Assembly (NCBI GenBank): GCA_002354735.1
Contig: DEMD01000003.1
Coordinates: forward strand, 186,001 to 250,000
Origin: Gammaproteobacteria bacterium UBA2679
GTDB lineage: Bacteria > Pseudomonadota > Gammaproteobacteria > Pseudomonadales > Oleiphilaceae
Direction of reading: 5' to 3'
DNA length: 64,000 nucleotides
Shown here: positions 15,750 to 24,906 of the stretch, one piece after another
How positions within the stretch are numbered: position 1 is the first letter of the stretch
Layout of the letters: every line of letters starts with the position of its first letter
Made by a program: the position numbers and the translations under genes
Notes under the pieces: model-generated
Told to the model about the DNA's origin: nothing
Databases searched by the model: none
The model's input: the letters and a program-made list of their open reading frames with translations, nothing else

Positions 15750-18104
15750 ATGCATAGCAGTACCTCAAATAAAGCGATGCCGCTTACTTTACGTCGTACA
15801 GTCATCACCCGGAAAGCCAGCGCATTCACGCTCGGCATTCCGGCGCTGATGCTTGGAGGCTTCGCGCAGGCGGATGATGACGACGCTTTCGTCCTCGACA
15901 CCATGCAGGTGGAGGAAAGAACAGTAGACACCAACCCTTACTCTGAACCGGGTGCGCCCTACAAAGCCAAGGTCTCTGGCGACGATCGCCGCGTCAAGCC
16001 GCTCGCCGAAACGCCGCAGACCATCAACGTGTTCACCCAGACTCAGATCAAGGACGCCGGCCAGAGCGACCTGAAAGAGGTACTCGCAGCACAACCTGGT
16101 ATTACCCTCGGCACCGGCGAAAACGGTAATGCTTTTGGCGATCGCTATATCATCCGCGGCCACGAAGCCCGCAGCGACGTCTTCGTCGACAGTTTGCGCG
16201 ACCCAGGCATGACCACGCGGGAGACCTTCGCGACCGAACAGGTCGAAGTGACCAAAGGCCCGAGCTCCACATTCGCGGGTCGCGGCTCTACCGGCGGTGC
16301 CATCAACAGCATCACCAAGCACGCCAGCACTGAATACGATTTCAACAAGGCAGAAGTCGGCGTCGGCACCGGTGCCTATCGCCGGCTGACCCTGGACAGC
16401 AACGTCGGAGTGACCGAGCGCACGGCCCTGCGTCTCAACCTGCTTCACGCCTACGAAGAAGTACCTGACCGCGAACCCGCGGACCGTGAACGAAATGGCG
16501 TGGCCTTGTCCGGACTTTTCGAGGCCACCGATCGGCTCGACCTCAAGCTCGATTATTACTATCTCAATGCCATGGACCGCCCTGACCTCGGCACCTATAT
16601 CGTTGCCGGGGGTGGCCGACCCGTGGATGACCTGCCAAGTTATTCCCAGGACCAAGATTTTCTCGATTCCAAAATCGAGGTGTTCACCTTCAGGGCTGGC
16701 TACGATATCGACGACAACATACGACTTGAAAATGCCAGTCGTTATGGCACCACGAACAACGGCTATGTCACGACCGGTGCCAGAGGCACGGCCAGAGCAG
16801 CTGAGGATGTGCTCGCACCCGGAGTGGAAACCGTGTCCTTAAGTACCCACCAGGGCTATCAGGAGGTGGAGTATTTCGCCAATCAGCTGAACCTCTTCCT
16901 CGATACCGAATTGATGTCGATGCCCAACCAGTTCGTGGTTTCGGCTGAATTTTCCAACAACAATGTACTGAATGGCGTCTATGACGTAAGTAACACTGCG
17001 CCCACAAACTGCGCGGTTGCAGGACGTGGCAGCGTGTTCCAGACCTATTGCCTGGTCGGACCTGATGGTGCGACAGTTGGCAAGCCCGACGGCATTATTG
17101 GCCGGCAGATCAGCAAGGGCGCCTGGGATAGCGACTATTCCGTAGAAACACTATCTCTTTCCCTGATGGACACCGTCGATATCACTGATCAGTGGTCGGT
17201 CTTTTTCGGCGTTCGACTCGACAGTTTCGACTACGAAAATGCAGTGATTTCAACAGACCGCACTACTGGCCTCGCCAACACCACCGACTATACCTACTCT
17301 GACGAACTCTGGAACGGGCACCTCGGGGTCGTGTACCAGATCACCGAGCAGGGCAACTTCTACGCGACCTACAGTACCTCAGCGAATATCAACGGTGGAG
17401 AATCAGACCTGGGTAGCAACTGCGGCTATGGTGGCCTTTGCGGCGATGACCCTGTACAGGTCACGAAAAGCGAGCCAGAGCTGACGGAGAATATCGAAGT
17501 CGGGACCAAGTGGAACATCATGAACGAGAAACTGCTGGCTACTGCTGCGCTATTCCAGATCACCAAGGATGATGTCATGGAAAGCGTAGGCGACGACTAC
17601 GCCACGCTCGGCACGCTCAATACTGGTGAGAATCGTGTTCGTGGTGTAGAGCTGTCTTTGGCGGGTAATCTCACCGATAAGCTGAGCACACAGTTTGGCG
17701 TGTCAGTCATGGAGGCTGAGGTTCTCGAGTCCTATGATAGCGAGAGTGAAGGCCGTACACTGAGCAACTTCGCAGAGGAAAGTCTCTACCTGCAGCTCCG
17801 CTACCAGGCGACCGAGAAGTTCGCCTTCGGCGGCGCAGCGACTTACTCGAGCGAGATGTTTGCCGGACAGCCGGATTCGGCAGCTGGCTTCGACGCGGCT
17901 CGGAACGACTATGCGTACAGAGTGCCGAGCTACTCAAAATATGATCTCTTTGCCAGCTATGCCTTTACCGAGAAACTCAGTACACGTCTTAACGTCAACA
18001 ACGTCTTCGACAAGGACTACTACCTCGCGGCCTACCGCAGCGGCGCATTCACTTATATCGGTGACGCCCGAAATGCACAGCTCGCGTTGGCCTACGAGTT
18101 CTAA
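15750..18104 (+). CDS. TonB-dependent siderophore receptor, Fiu/PiuA-like
   Basis: Outer-membrane receptor of 784 residues. After a signal peptide ending near FAQA comes a TonB-box-like DTMQVEE, the plug domain with PLAETPQTINVFTQTQIKDAG and YIIRGHEARSDVFVDSLRDPG and VTKGPSSTFAGRGSTGGAIN, then a beta-barrel ending in Phe (LALAYEF), as needed for barrel assembly. The pattern is that of catecholate receptors of the Fiu/PiuA group, which also fits the piuC gene two positions downstream. The exact ligand is unknown. It starts 15 bp after tonB. Confidence 0.9.
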   Translation: MHSSTSNKAMPLTLRRTVITRKASAFTLGIPALMLGGFAQADDDDAFVLDTMQVEERTVDTNPYSEPGAPYKAKVSGDDRRVKPLAETPQTINVFTQTQIKDAGQSDLKEVLAAQPGITLGTGENGNAFGDRYIIRGHEARSDVFVDSLRDPGMTTRETFATEQVEVTKGPSSTFAGRGSTGGAINSITKHASTEYDFNKAEVGVGTGAYRRLTLDSNVGVTERTALRLNLLHAYEEVPDREPADRERNGVALSGLFEATDRLDLKLDYYYLNAMDRPDLGTYIVAGGGRPVDDLPSYSQDQDFLDSKIEVFTFRAGYDIDDNIRLENASRYGTTNNGYVTTGARGTARAAEDVLAPGVETVSLSTHQGYQEVEYFANQLNLFLDTELMSMPNQFVVSAEFSNNNVLNGVYDVSNTAPTNCAVAGRGSVFQTYCLVGPDGATVGKPDGIIGRQISKGAWDSDYSVETLSLSLMDTVDITDQWSVFFGVRLDSFDYENAVISTDRTTGLANTTDYTYSDELWNGHLGVVYQITEQGNFYATYSTSANINGGESDLGSNCGYGGLCGDDPVQVTKSEPELTENIEVGTKWNIMNEKLLATAALFQITKDDVMESVGDDYATLGTLNTGENRVRGVELSLAGNLTDKLSTQFGVSVMEAEVLESYDSESEGRTLSNFAEESLYLQLRYQATEKFAFGGAATYSSEMFAGQPDSAAGFDAARNDYAYRVPSYSKYDLFASYAFTEKLSTRLNVNNVFDKDYYLAAYRSGAFTYIGDARNAQLALAYEF

Positions 18105-18107
18105 GTC

Positions 18108-19217
18108 GTGAGCAAGACGACGGAGCGCGCGACGCTCAGCATTCCCCGGGACATTGTGAGCCTGGGGGACTATGAGCGGGTCGCGCTTACCCGCCTGGAT
18201 CACGCCTGCAGCGAGCATATTGCTGCAGGCGTGGCCGACGAACACACTCTGGCTCGAAATGTCGAGGATTTCGAGCGCATCAGGATTCAACCGCGTCTTC
18301 TGCGTAACTTCAGCAATGCTGATACCGGCTGCACGCTACTAGGCAGTCCGCTGCGTTATCCGATCATGCTGGCTCCGGTCGCTTATCAGAAACTGGTGCA
18401 TCCCGACGGCGAACTGGCAACAGCTGCTGGCGCTGCCGCAGTCGATTGCGGCATGGTGGTGAGTACGCTGGCCTCGGAGAGCCTTGAAGACATTGCGCAG
18501 CAGGGTCCTGACACACGCTGGTTCCAACTCTATTTTCAGCCAGATCGCTCAGCCACGCTCGCTTTGCTTCGTCGTGCCGAGCGTGCTGGCTACAAGGCGC
18601 TCGTCGTCACACTCGATGCCCCTGTATCCGGGTTACGCAACCGCGGCCAGCGTGCTGGCTTCGAAATGCCCGACGATGTCAGGGCGGTCAATCTCGATGG
18701 ACTTCCCAAAGCGCCGCAACGAGTGCTCGAGCCGACCGACAGCGTAATCCTGCACGGCTTCATGGCTGACGCACCCACTACGGCGGATATCATATGGCTG
18801 CTATCGGAGACGCAGTTGCCTGTCATCATCAAGGGTGTACTGAATCCATTGGACGCACTGGAACTGAAGGCATTAGGCTGTGCTGGCATTGTGGTATCCA
18901 ATCATGGCGGTCGAACGCTCGATGGGCTGCCCTCGTCGATCAGTGTATTACCTGCCGTTCGCGCTGCGGTCGGCGAAAGCTTCCCGGTGCTGCTCGATAG
19001 CGGCATACGTCGTGGAACGGATGTGCTGAAGGCGCTGGCTCTGGGGGCCGACTGTGTGCTCGTTGGTCGTCCCCAACTCTACGCATTGGCAGTCGCCGGC
19101 GCCCTGGGTGTAGCCCACATGCTCCGCCTCCTGCAAACCGAGTTCGAAACGGCCATGGCCCTGAGCGGCTGCCCTACTCTGAGCGCCATTACCAAGGACT
19201 GCATTCTTGCTGACTGA
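18108..19217 (+). CDS. FMN-dependent alpha-hydroxy-acid oxidase/dehydrogenase
   Basis: TIM-barrel flavoprotein of the LldD/glycolate-oxidase family, 369 residues. Conserved parts are the LGSPLRYPIMLAPVAYQKL start of the barrel, WFQLYFQPD, VTLDAPVSGLRNR, the FMN-binding Lys in VIIKGVL, the catalytic His in VSNHGGRTLDG and LDSGIRRGTDVLKALALGA with the substrate Arg. It oxidises a 2-hydroxy acid to the 2-oxo acid; whether oxygen or quinone is the acceptor cannot be told. GTG start four bases after the receptor stop and an 11-bp overlap with piuC place it firmly in the iron operon, an unexpected location. Confidence 0.88.
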   Translation: MSKTTERATLSIPRDIVSLGDYERVALTRLDHACSEHIAAGVADEHTLARNVEDFERIRIQPRLLRNFSNADTGCTLLGSPLRYPIMLAPVAYQKLVHPDGELATAAGAAAVDCGMVVSTLASESLEDIAQQGPDTRWFQLYFQPDRSATLALLRRAERAGYKALVVTLDAPVSGLRNRGQRAGFEMPDDVRAVNLDGLPKAPQRVLEPTDSVILHGFMADAPTTADIIWLLSETQLPVIIKGVLNPLDALELKALGCAGIVVSNHGGRTLDGLPSSISVLPAVRAAVGESFPVLLDSGIRRGTDVLKALALGADCVLVGRPQLYALAVAGALGVAHMLRLLQTEFETAMALSGCPTLSAITKDCILAD

Positions 19218-19890
19218 AATCCCGGCCCTGCTAAGCGACAACGAAATAACGACCATACGTGGACGGCTGGCTACTGCCGAGTGGGTAGATGGTCGTCAGA
19301 CTGCGGGCAGTCAGGCGCGCCAGGTGAAACGCAATCTGCAGCTTGACGATGATTCCGCACTGGCAAAAGAGCTGCGTGACTTTATTGTTCGCAAGCTCGG
19401 CAGCCACCCCACCTTTCTTTCGGCCACCCTGCCGTACAGTATCTTTCCACCACGTTTCAATTGCTATGAGCACGGTGGCGCCTATGGCCTGCATGTCGAC
19501 AATGCCATTATGACCCTGCCAGACCAGCGCCTTTTGCGCAGCGACATTTCAGCCACACTCTTTCTCTCGGCGCCAGAGTCTTATGATGGCGGCGAGCTGA
19601 TGATCGAAGGCAGCTTTGGCGCGCAAAGTGTAAAGCTCGATGCGGGGAGTCTCATTCTCTATCCGTCCAGCAGCCTGCATGAAGTGCGACCGGTAACAAG
19701 TGGCCGTCGACAGGCCGCTTTCTTCTGGGTACAGAGCATGGTGCGCGAGACTCATCAACGCGAGCAACTGTTCGAGCTCGATCAGGCCATTCAGGTACTT
19801 TCAGTCGACCGCGGCGCTGATGATCATGAGGTTCGCAGACTCAGCGCGCTCTATCATAATCTCTTGCGAAGCTGGTCAGTGACGGCATAG
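19207..19890 (+). CDS. piuC: PiuC-type Fe(II)/2-oxoglutarate-dependent hydroxylase
   Basis: PKHD-type dioxygenase usually paired with catecholate siderophore receptors; its substrate is not established. Iron ligands are the HVD motif in YGLHVDNAIM and the distal His in SSSLHEVRPV, with the 2-oxoglutarate Arg in TSGRRQAAFFWVQS. Length (227 residues) is normal. TTG 19207 overlaps the oxidase gene by 11 bp. Last gene of the operon; it converges on creC with a 25-bp gap. Confidence 0.9.
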   Translation: MLTEIPALLSDNEITTIRGRLATAEWVDGRQTAGSQARQVKRNLQLDDDSALAKELRDFIVRKLGSHPTFLSATLPYSIFPPRFNCYEHGGAYGLHVDNAIMTLPDQRLLRSDISATLFLSAPESYDGGELMIEGSFGAQSVKLDAGSLILYPSSSLHEVRPVTSGRRQAAFFWVQSMVRETHQREQLFELDQAIQVLSVDRGADDHEVRRLSALYHNLLRSWSVTA

Positions 19891-19915
19891 CTGGTCAGTG
19901 ATTGACATCAGCTGC

Positions 19916-21376
19916 TCAATGCCAGCGAGGCAGATATAATTCCGCCTTCACGGACCTCGTGGATAGATCCGAACTAATTTCGATCCGGCCACCATGCAGC
20001 TCGGCGATTTCTTTCACGAAGCTCAGCCCAAGGCCTGAACTCTTGCGGTCGCTATCTGCTCTCGGTAGCGAGTAGAAGCGTTCGAATATGCGTTCGGCAG
20101 CGTAATCGGGAATCACGCCCCCGCCATTGATAATGCTGATTCGACACAGATCATCGTTGCCGGGGCTGTCTATCGTGAGCTCGATTTCTGCATGTTCCGG
20201 ACTGAAATCAATCGCATTGTCCAGCAGGTTGCTCACGGCCTGAGCCACCAGAAACCGCTCGCCCTTGACGTGACAGTCACCCGTCGGGACGTGGAGGCGA
20301 GTCTGCAGGTGTTTCAACTGCGCTCGACTCGACTTGGCTTCGATTTCAGCTTCGACCAGCGACTTGAGGTTCAGTCGCTCCGCATTGCGCAGCTCAGTTC
20401 GCTTCTCGACTTCGGCAAGGGCAAGTAGACGCTCGATAAGCAAGGTGCACCGCAGCGCTTCTCCGAGTATGTTGTTGAGAAAGCGAGTGCGCCGGGCGGC
20501 CTCCATGTCTGCCTCCTGCAGCAATTCAGCTGCGCCTCTGATCGCTGCGAGTGGGCTCTTCAGCTCATGGGTCAGCGTGTGGATATATTCCTCGACGTAA
20601 CGCCGCCCTTCCAGAGATTCCCTCATTGCTTCCATCGAGTCTGCCAGATGCGCAAGCTCCCGCTCGTGGATTTTTGGCAAGGCAGGTCGCCGCCCGGCGC
20701 TGACTTCGTCGACATAGCTCGACAACTTTCGGATCGAACGGGTCAACCAGAACGACAGCAGTGCGCCAAGGATGAGCGCAGCCAGCAGAATGATGGTGCC
20801 CTGTTGCCAGATCTGCTGTCTGGCCAGATCGATGAAAGGCTGCAGACTGGCGTTGGGTTGGCTTACCGTAAGGCTGCCAACGATATCGCCTCGATGATAA
20901 ATCGGTGCGGCCACATACATGGCGGTGCTGAATTCGTCGTCCTCATTCAGCTGCGTCGTACGGGCGCCGTACTGGCCCGCCAGGGTAAGCCTGACGTCGT
21001 TCCACTGCGAATAGTCCTGGCCGAGTTGCGCGGGATCGGTGTGTAGAACGACGATGCCGTCACGATCAGTAACATAAATCGTGAAACGCGGCTTGGTCTT
21101 GTCCAGCGTCCAGATACGCGCATTGAGCGGACGATGCTGATAGCGCTTGAGCGCCACCGAGAACGCGGAGGTATTCAATCGTGCGTCGATCTGCCCATGC
21201 GGGCGCACTTCCATGGCCACCAGCTCCGCCAGCAGGTTGGCGGTGTCGACCAGGGCTTCTTCGCTGGACTGGCGGATCGAGGGCCTCAGCTGATCGGCAA
21301 CGCCATAGAGAAACCAGAGCGTGGCCATGCCTACCAGTATGAAATAACCAAGAAATATGCGGCGACCAAACTTCAC
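19916..21376 (-). CDS. creC: CreC-like sensor histidine kinase
   Basis: Membrane sensor kinase of 486 residues. The start (GRRIFLGYFILVGMATLWFL), VDTANLLAEL, QDYSQWNDVRLTLAGQYGART and MYVAAPI are close to Escherichia coli CreC. It has two membrane helices flanking a periplasmic sensor, a HAMP-like linker, the H-box LTHELKSPLAAIRGAAE, N-box NLLDNAIDF and G-box SSGLGLSFVKEIAELHGG. It is the last gene of the sortase operon and overlaps creB by 4 bp. No creD follows, unlike in enteric bacteria. Confidence 0.88.
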   Translation of the reverse strand: MKFGRRIFLGYFILVGMATLWFLYGVADQLRPSIRQSSEEALVDTANLLAELVAMEVRPHGQIDARLNTSAFSVALKRYQHRPLNARIWTLDKTKPRFTIYVTDRDGIVVLHTDPAQLGQDYSQWNDVRLTLAGQYGARTTQLNEDDEFSTAMYVAAPIYHRGDIVGSLTVSQPNASLQPFIDLARQQIWQQGTIILLAALILGALLSFWLTRSIRKLSSYVDEVSAGRRPALPKIHERELAHLADSMEAMRESLEGRRYVEEYIHTLTHELKSPLAAIRGAAELLQEADMEAARRTRFLNNILGEALRCTLLIERLLALAEVEKRTELRNAERLNLKSLVEAEIEAKSSRAQLKHLQTRLHVPTGDCHVKGERFLVAQAVSNLLDNAIDFSPEHAEIELTIDSPGNDDLCRISIINGGGVIPDYAAERIFERFYSLPRADSDRKSSGLGLSFVKEIAELHGGRIEISSDLSTRSVKAELYLPRWH

Positions 21377-22110
21377 GTGCCACCCTGCGCCCCGACGGAC
21401 AGACTATAGCCGAGGCCACGGTGCGTCATGATGGGGTTCGAATCGGCATGAATATCCCGAAGTTTGGCGCGAATACTCTTTACATGGGTATCTACTGCTC
21501 GTTCGAAACTGGCTTCCGGTTCGTTCCAGACCTGGTCCATCAGCTGGCTGCGGCTGAATACCCGCTCAGGATGCTTGATGAGGTGACTCAGGATCAGATA
21601 TTCGTAGCGGGTCAGTACCAGGGTCTGGCCATGGAAGCGTATCCGCGCCCTGTCCTCATTGAGATCGAAGACCGAGCTGCGGCCAGAGGCAAGGGCCACA
21701 GGCTCGATAGACGCTGCAGGTTGCACCCGCTTCAGAATGGCACGAATCCTCGCGCAGATCTCCCGAGGGCTAAAGGGCTTGGTAACATAGTCATCCCCGC
21801 CGATCTCAAGGCCGACGATCCGGTCGATTTCGTCACGCCGCGCCGTCAGGAACAGCACCGGCACACTCGACTTCAGCCTGATCTGCTTGCACAGCTCGAA
21901 GCCGTTGATGTCTGGCAGGCCGACATCCAGCACCACGAGATCCACCCTCGATGTATCCGCTGACAGCAGGGCCAGGCCGTCCTGCCCCAGCCGCTTCCAG
22001 CTGACCCTGAAGCCGTCGGTTTCAAGCGCGTAAACCAGTGTGTCGGCGATTGCTGCCTCATCCTCGATCAGCAGTATGTGCTGAGATGACGTGCTGTTCT
22101 GTTGATTCAA
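21373..22110 (-). CDS. creB: CreB-like response regulator (OmpR family)
   Basis: Receiver domain with acidic pocket (LIEDE), phospho-acceptor Asp in LVVLDVGLPDINGFELCKQ and Lys in YVTKPFSPREICAR, then a winged-helix DNA-binding domain (TRYEYLILSHLIKHPERVFSRSQLMDQVW). The motif content matches CreB. The first plausible start, ATG 22110, lies 53 bp inside the sortase gene; moving it inward would cut into the first beta strand. Probably activates its own operon through the cre-tag-like repeat at 24964-24979. Confidence 0.88.
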   Translation of the reverse strand: MNQQNSTSSQHILLIEDEAAIADTLVYALETDGFRVSWKRLGQDGLALLSADTSRVDLVVLDVGLPDINGFELCKQIRLKSSVPVLFLTARRDEIDRIVGLEIGGDDYVTKPFSPREICARIRAILKRVQPAASIEPVALASGRSSVFDLNEDRARIRFHGQTLVLTRYEYLILSHLIKHPERVFSRSQLMDQVWNEPEASFERAVDTHVKSIRAKLRDIHADSNPIMTHRGLGYSLSVGAQGGT

Positions 22111-22786
22111 TATCGTTGCTTCCTGAAACCTGTTCGGTCATCTCGGCCGTCACCACATAGCGCAGTGGTCCACCGGCCGTGAGTTCGTCGAAAGGATAGC
22201 AGCTCACTAGCTGCAGCTCAGCCGCCGCACCCCCGAGGTGCAGCTTCTCCGCACGACTGTCGACAATCCTGATCGAACGAACAGTATACCTGCGAAGCAC
22301 GCCGCGGCTATCCTGGAGGGTAAATACGTCCCGCTCGCGAACGTCTTTCAACTCGGCGAAATGGGTATCCCGGTGTCCGGCCAGAATCGTGCGGCCGGCA
22401 CCGGGCGCTGCACTATTTTCCACCTGACCTGGCCCGAATGCCAGGGCCTGACCACTGGTGCCGTTAAGCACCACATACGTGCTGCCATTTGGAAACTGCA
22501 GTCGACCCACTGGCCAGACATCGGCCCATGGCCAAGGCTTCACCTGCAACATGTTCTGCCCAGGATCAGCATAGCGCTGACTGGACATCGTGCTTGCCCA
22601 GGCCTGCTCGAGCAGTGCCTGTGCAACGATTGCTTTTACATCGATCCATAACGCAGAGCCGAGCGCCCAGAGGCTGCCGCAGAGCACCAGACCAAGCAGG
22701 CCCCGTCGTGCCCAATGGCCGGCGTTGAAGCTCATGGCCGAGTGATCGTAAGCCCTAGCCTCGGCCAGAGCCCCTGGCGTCCTCAC
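22058..22786 (-). CDS. Class GN (marine proteobacterial type) sortase
   Basis: Transpeptidase anchored in the inner membrane by RRGLLGLVLCGSLWALGSALW. Catalytic residues are visible: His in ILAGHRDTHF, Cys in LQLVSCYPFDE and Arg in GPLRYVV. Gram-negative sortases of this class process one dedicated partner rather than many cell-wall proteins. The ATG at 22786 overlaps the target gene by 4 bp; a shorter start at 22732 (MSFNAGHW) is possible and would begin closer to the membrane segment. The 3' end overlaps creB by 53 bp. Confidence 0.9.
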   Translation of the reverse strand: MRTPGALAEARAYDHSAMSFNAGHWARRGLLGLVLCGSLWALGSALWIDVKAIVAQALLEQAWASTMSSQRYADPGQNMLQVKPWPWADVWPVGRLQFPNGSTYVVLNGTSGQALAFGPGQVENSAAPGAGRTILAGHRDTHFAELKDVRERDVFTLQDSRGVLRRYTVRSIRIVDSRAEKLHLGGAAAELQLVSCYPFDELTAGGPLRYVVTAEMTEQVSGSNDIESTEQHVISAHTADRG

Positions 22787-24906
22787 GATGGCGTACCGAT
22801 GATCTGACGACGGTCGCTTTGCCGGCGCTCGAAAGCAATCAGTACTACGCCGAGCAGTAGCCCCACCAGGCCAATCAGCATGAACAGCTCCCCAGAGGTC
22901 GCAGTATTCGGGTAATGTACAGCGTACTGCGGCACGGCAATTTCCGGGCGCACACCGACTTCGGAGCCAGCCGGCAGAAGATTTGCCACCTTCCCTTCGC
23001 CGAGCGGCTCGTTAAGGGCTCGCACTGGCGTCTGTTCCTCAGCAATGAAGCTCGTATATCTTGAAGCCAGGTGGTGCTCGAGCGCTAGATCAAGAATAGC
23101 CGGCTTCAGTTCAGCTTCCGGCGCACCGGTCTCAATCCGCCGCGAGAGTGCCTCTATTCGAGCCCTGGCCCAGACGCTTGATACCCCGATGTGCTGAGTA
23201 GCGCCATCGAGACTCAGCGTTTTCGTCCAGGGCTTGCCAGCGAGCGTCCCCCGAAGCGTCAGGCTCACCGGCTGCTCTGACTTGATGGCTACGATAAGCG
23301 GTTCACCGGCATAGAGATCCGGCACTTTTGCGGGCTCCAGGTCTACGGCGACGCCGTCGGGAGTTTCAACATTGATATCGGTCAGCACGGGCGATTCGAG
23401 CTTGCGAAACAAGCGTTCCATCGACTCGCCCACCTGCTCTGCGGTCGAGATGTAGGTAAAGCTACCACGGCCTGCCTCCGCAGCCTTGCGCATGAACCAG
23501 GCGTTTGGTGCAGATCCGATTCCAACGGTGAACAACCTGCTCGAGCCTAGCAACTTGTGGATGATGCCAAACAATTCAGCCTCGTTGCCCACAGCACCAT
23601 CGGTGATGAAGACGATCTGACGCATACGTTCGCTATCTTCCACATTATCAAGTGCGCTTCGCAGGGCTGCCGCCATTTCAGTTCCACCGTCGGCGGCCAG
23701 GTGGCTCACAAATTCCAGCCCCTGATTGATATTCCGCGTGGTGGCTGGTTCTGAAACCGCATAGAGCTGACTAAAGGTGGAATTGAACTCGATGACATTG
23801 AAAGTGTCCTCAGGCCTGAGTCTTGTAAGGCCCTGCTGTAATCCGGCCTTGGCCTGCCTGATTGATTCGCCACCCATGGATCCGGAGGTATCGATCACGA
23901 AGATGATCTCTCTTGGCGGCCTGACACCCTCTTGTGTCGCTACAGTTTCCACACGCTGTGGCGCAAGGACGAGCAAACCATAATTCGCGCCGTTGACGGT
24001 TTCGGTGAAGACCTCGGCATAGGGCTCTCCCTCGCCCGCGAGCGCCCAGGTCAGGACGATGTCGCGATCCATCGGCTCGCTGGTCTTGCTGAAACTGACG
24101 TGTCGATCACTGCGTTCAAGACTGTTGATCTCGCCCTGACCGCCACCCGGGGCTTTTGAATCCACAATAGTATGATGAAGACTCTTCAGCTCATCGATAT
24201 GCGCGCCACGAAAGCTGGCGGAAAGCTGTACAGTCGGTATCGCTTCAGCAGGCAGAAGCGCCCTGTCCACACTAGGCGCACCGATAACGGCGGCATCTTG
24301 TTCGTCTCGCGTTGCTGTCGATGAAAAATAACGCGGCGTCAGCGTGGTCGGGATTCGTACCCTCGCTGTCCCAGCGTCAATGTCGATGGTTTCGATATAT
24401 TCCAGCCGAACCACTACAGACTCTGCGGGTGGAATGTTTGCGAGCCTGGTCGAAAACAGATTTGGTCGCTGCTGCTCGACCAGACTGCTTATACGTCCTT
24501 CTTCTTTTGCTGCCGCATAGCGGGTTCTGGCTTCTTCACGTTCGGCTATCCGGCCATCGATCACTCGGTCACCGATCTCGATGCGCATCGCACGCACGGC
24601 GGCCTTGTCAGCTAGTGGAAACAGCCAGCTACCTTCGGTAAACATGTGGTTGCGGTTGAAAAATCGCTGCTCGATGACGACGCGGGCAATGCTACCAGAG
24701 ACCTCGACCTGGACTTTGGTATCCAGCAGGGGCGCGGGCACGGGGACACCATCACCCGCTTGCAGCATCAGCACGCCGGTCGCAGGCGACTCATAGTCGC
24801 TGGCCTGCGTCAGCTGCGCCAGGCAGGAAATAACGACCCAGACGCAGATCGCCAGCAGGGCACGGGCGGGATCGAGCCAGCGGCTCGGAACGGTATGACG
24901 TGGCAT
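22783..24906 (-). CDS. Sortase target protein with VIT and VWA domains
   Basis: Exported 707-residue protein, the expected substrate of the adjacent sortase. Order: signal peptide (ALLAICVWVVISCLAQLTQA), VIT domain (about residues 50-180, with VEVSGSIARVVIEQRFFNRN), VWA domain with an intact MIDAS (FVIDTSGSMGG, about residue 340), a beta-rich part and a C-terminal sorting region. The latter reads YPNTATS, a hydrophobic helix (FMLIGLVGLLLGVVLIAF) and a basic tail (ERRQSDRRQ). SD AGGAGA sits seven bases before the ATG. First gene of the operon with sortase, creB and creC. Confidence 0.9.
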   Translation of the reverse strand: MPRHTVPSRWLDPARALLAICVWVVISCLAQLTQASDYESPATGVLMLQAGDGVPVPAPLLDTKVQVEVSGSIARVVIEQRFFNRNHMFTEGSWLFPLADKAAVRAMRIEIGDRVIDGRIAEREEARTRYAAAKEEGRISSLVEQQRPNLFSTRLANIPPAESVVVRLEYIETIDIDAGTARVRIPTTLTPRYFSSTATRDEQDAAVIGAPSVDRALLPAEAIPTVQLSASFRGAHIDELKSLHHTIVDSKAPGGGQGEINSLERSDRHVSFSKTSEPMDRDIVLTWALAGEGEPYAEVFTETVNGANYGLLVLAPQRVETVATQEGVRPPREIIFVIDTSGSMGGESIRQAKAGLQQGLTRLRPEDTFNVIEFNSTFSQLYAVSEPATTRNINQGLEFVSHLAADGGTEMAAALRSALDNVEDSERMRQIVFITDGAVGNEAELFGIIHKLLGSSRLFTVGIGSAPNAWFMRKAAEAGRGSFTYISTAEQVGESMERLFRKLESPVLTDINVETPDGVAVDLEPAKVPDLYAGEPLIVAIKSEQPVSLTLRGTLAGKPWTKTLSLDGATQHIGVSSVWARARIEALSRRIETGAPEAELKPAILDLALEHHLASRYTSFIAEEQTPVRALNEPLGEGKVANLLPAGSEVGVRPEIAVPQYAVHYPNTATSGELFMLIGLVGLLLGVVLIAFERRQSDRRQIIGTPS

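Noticed and set aside
15789-16655. 288-codon frame antisense to the siderophore receptor
   Set aside because: The plus-strand receptor plug domain is clearly coding here; the antisense product has no recognisable feature.
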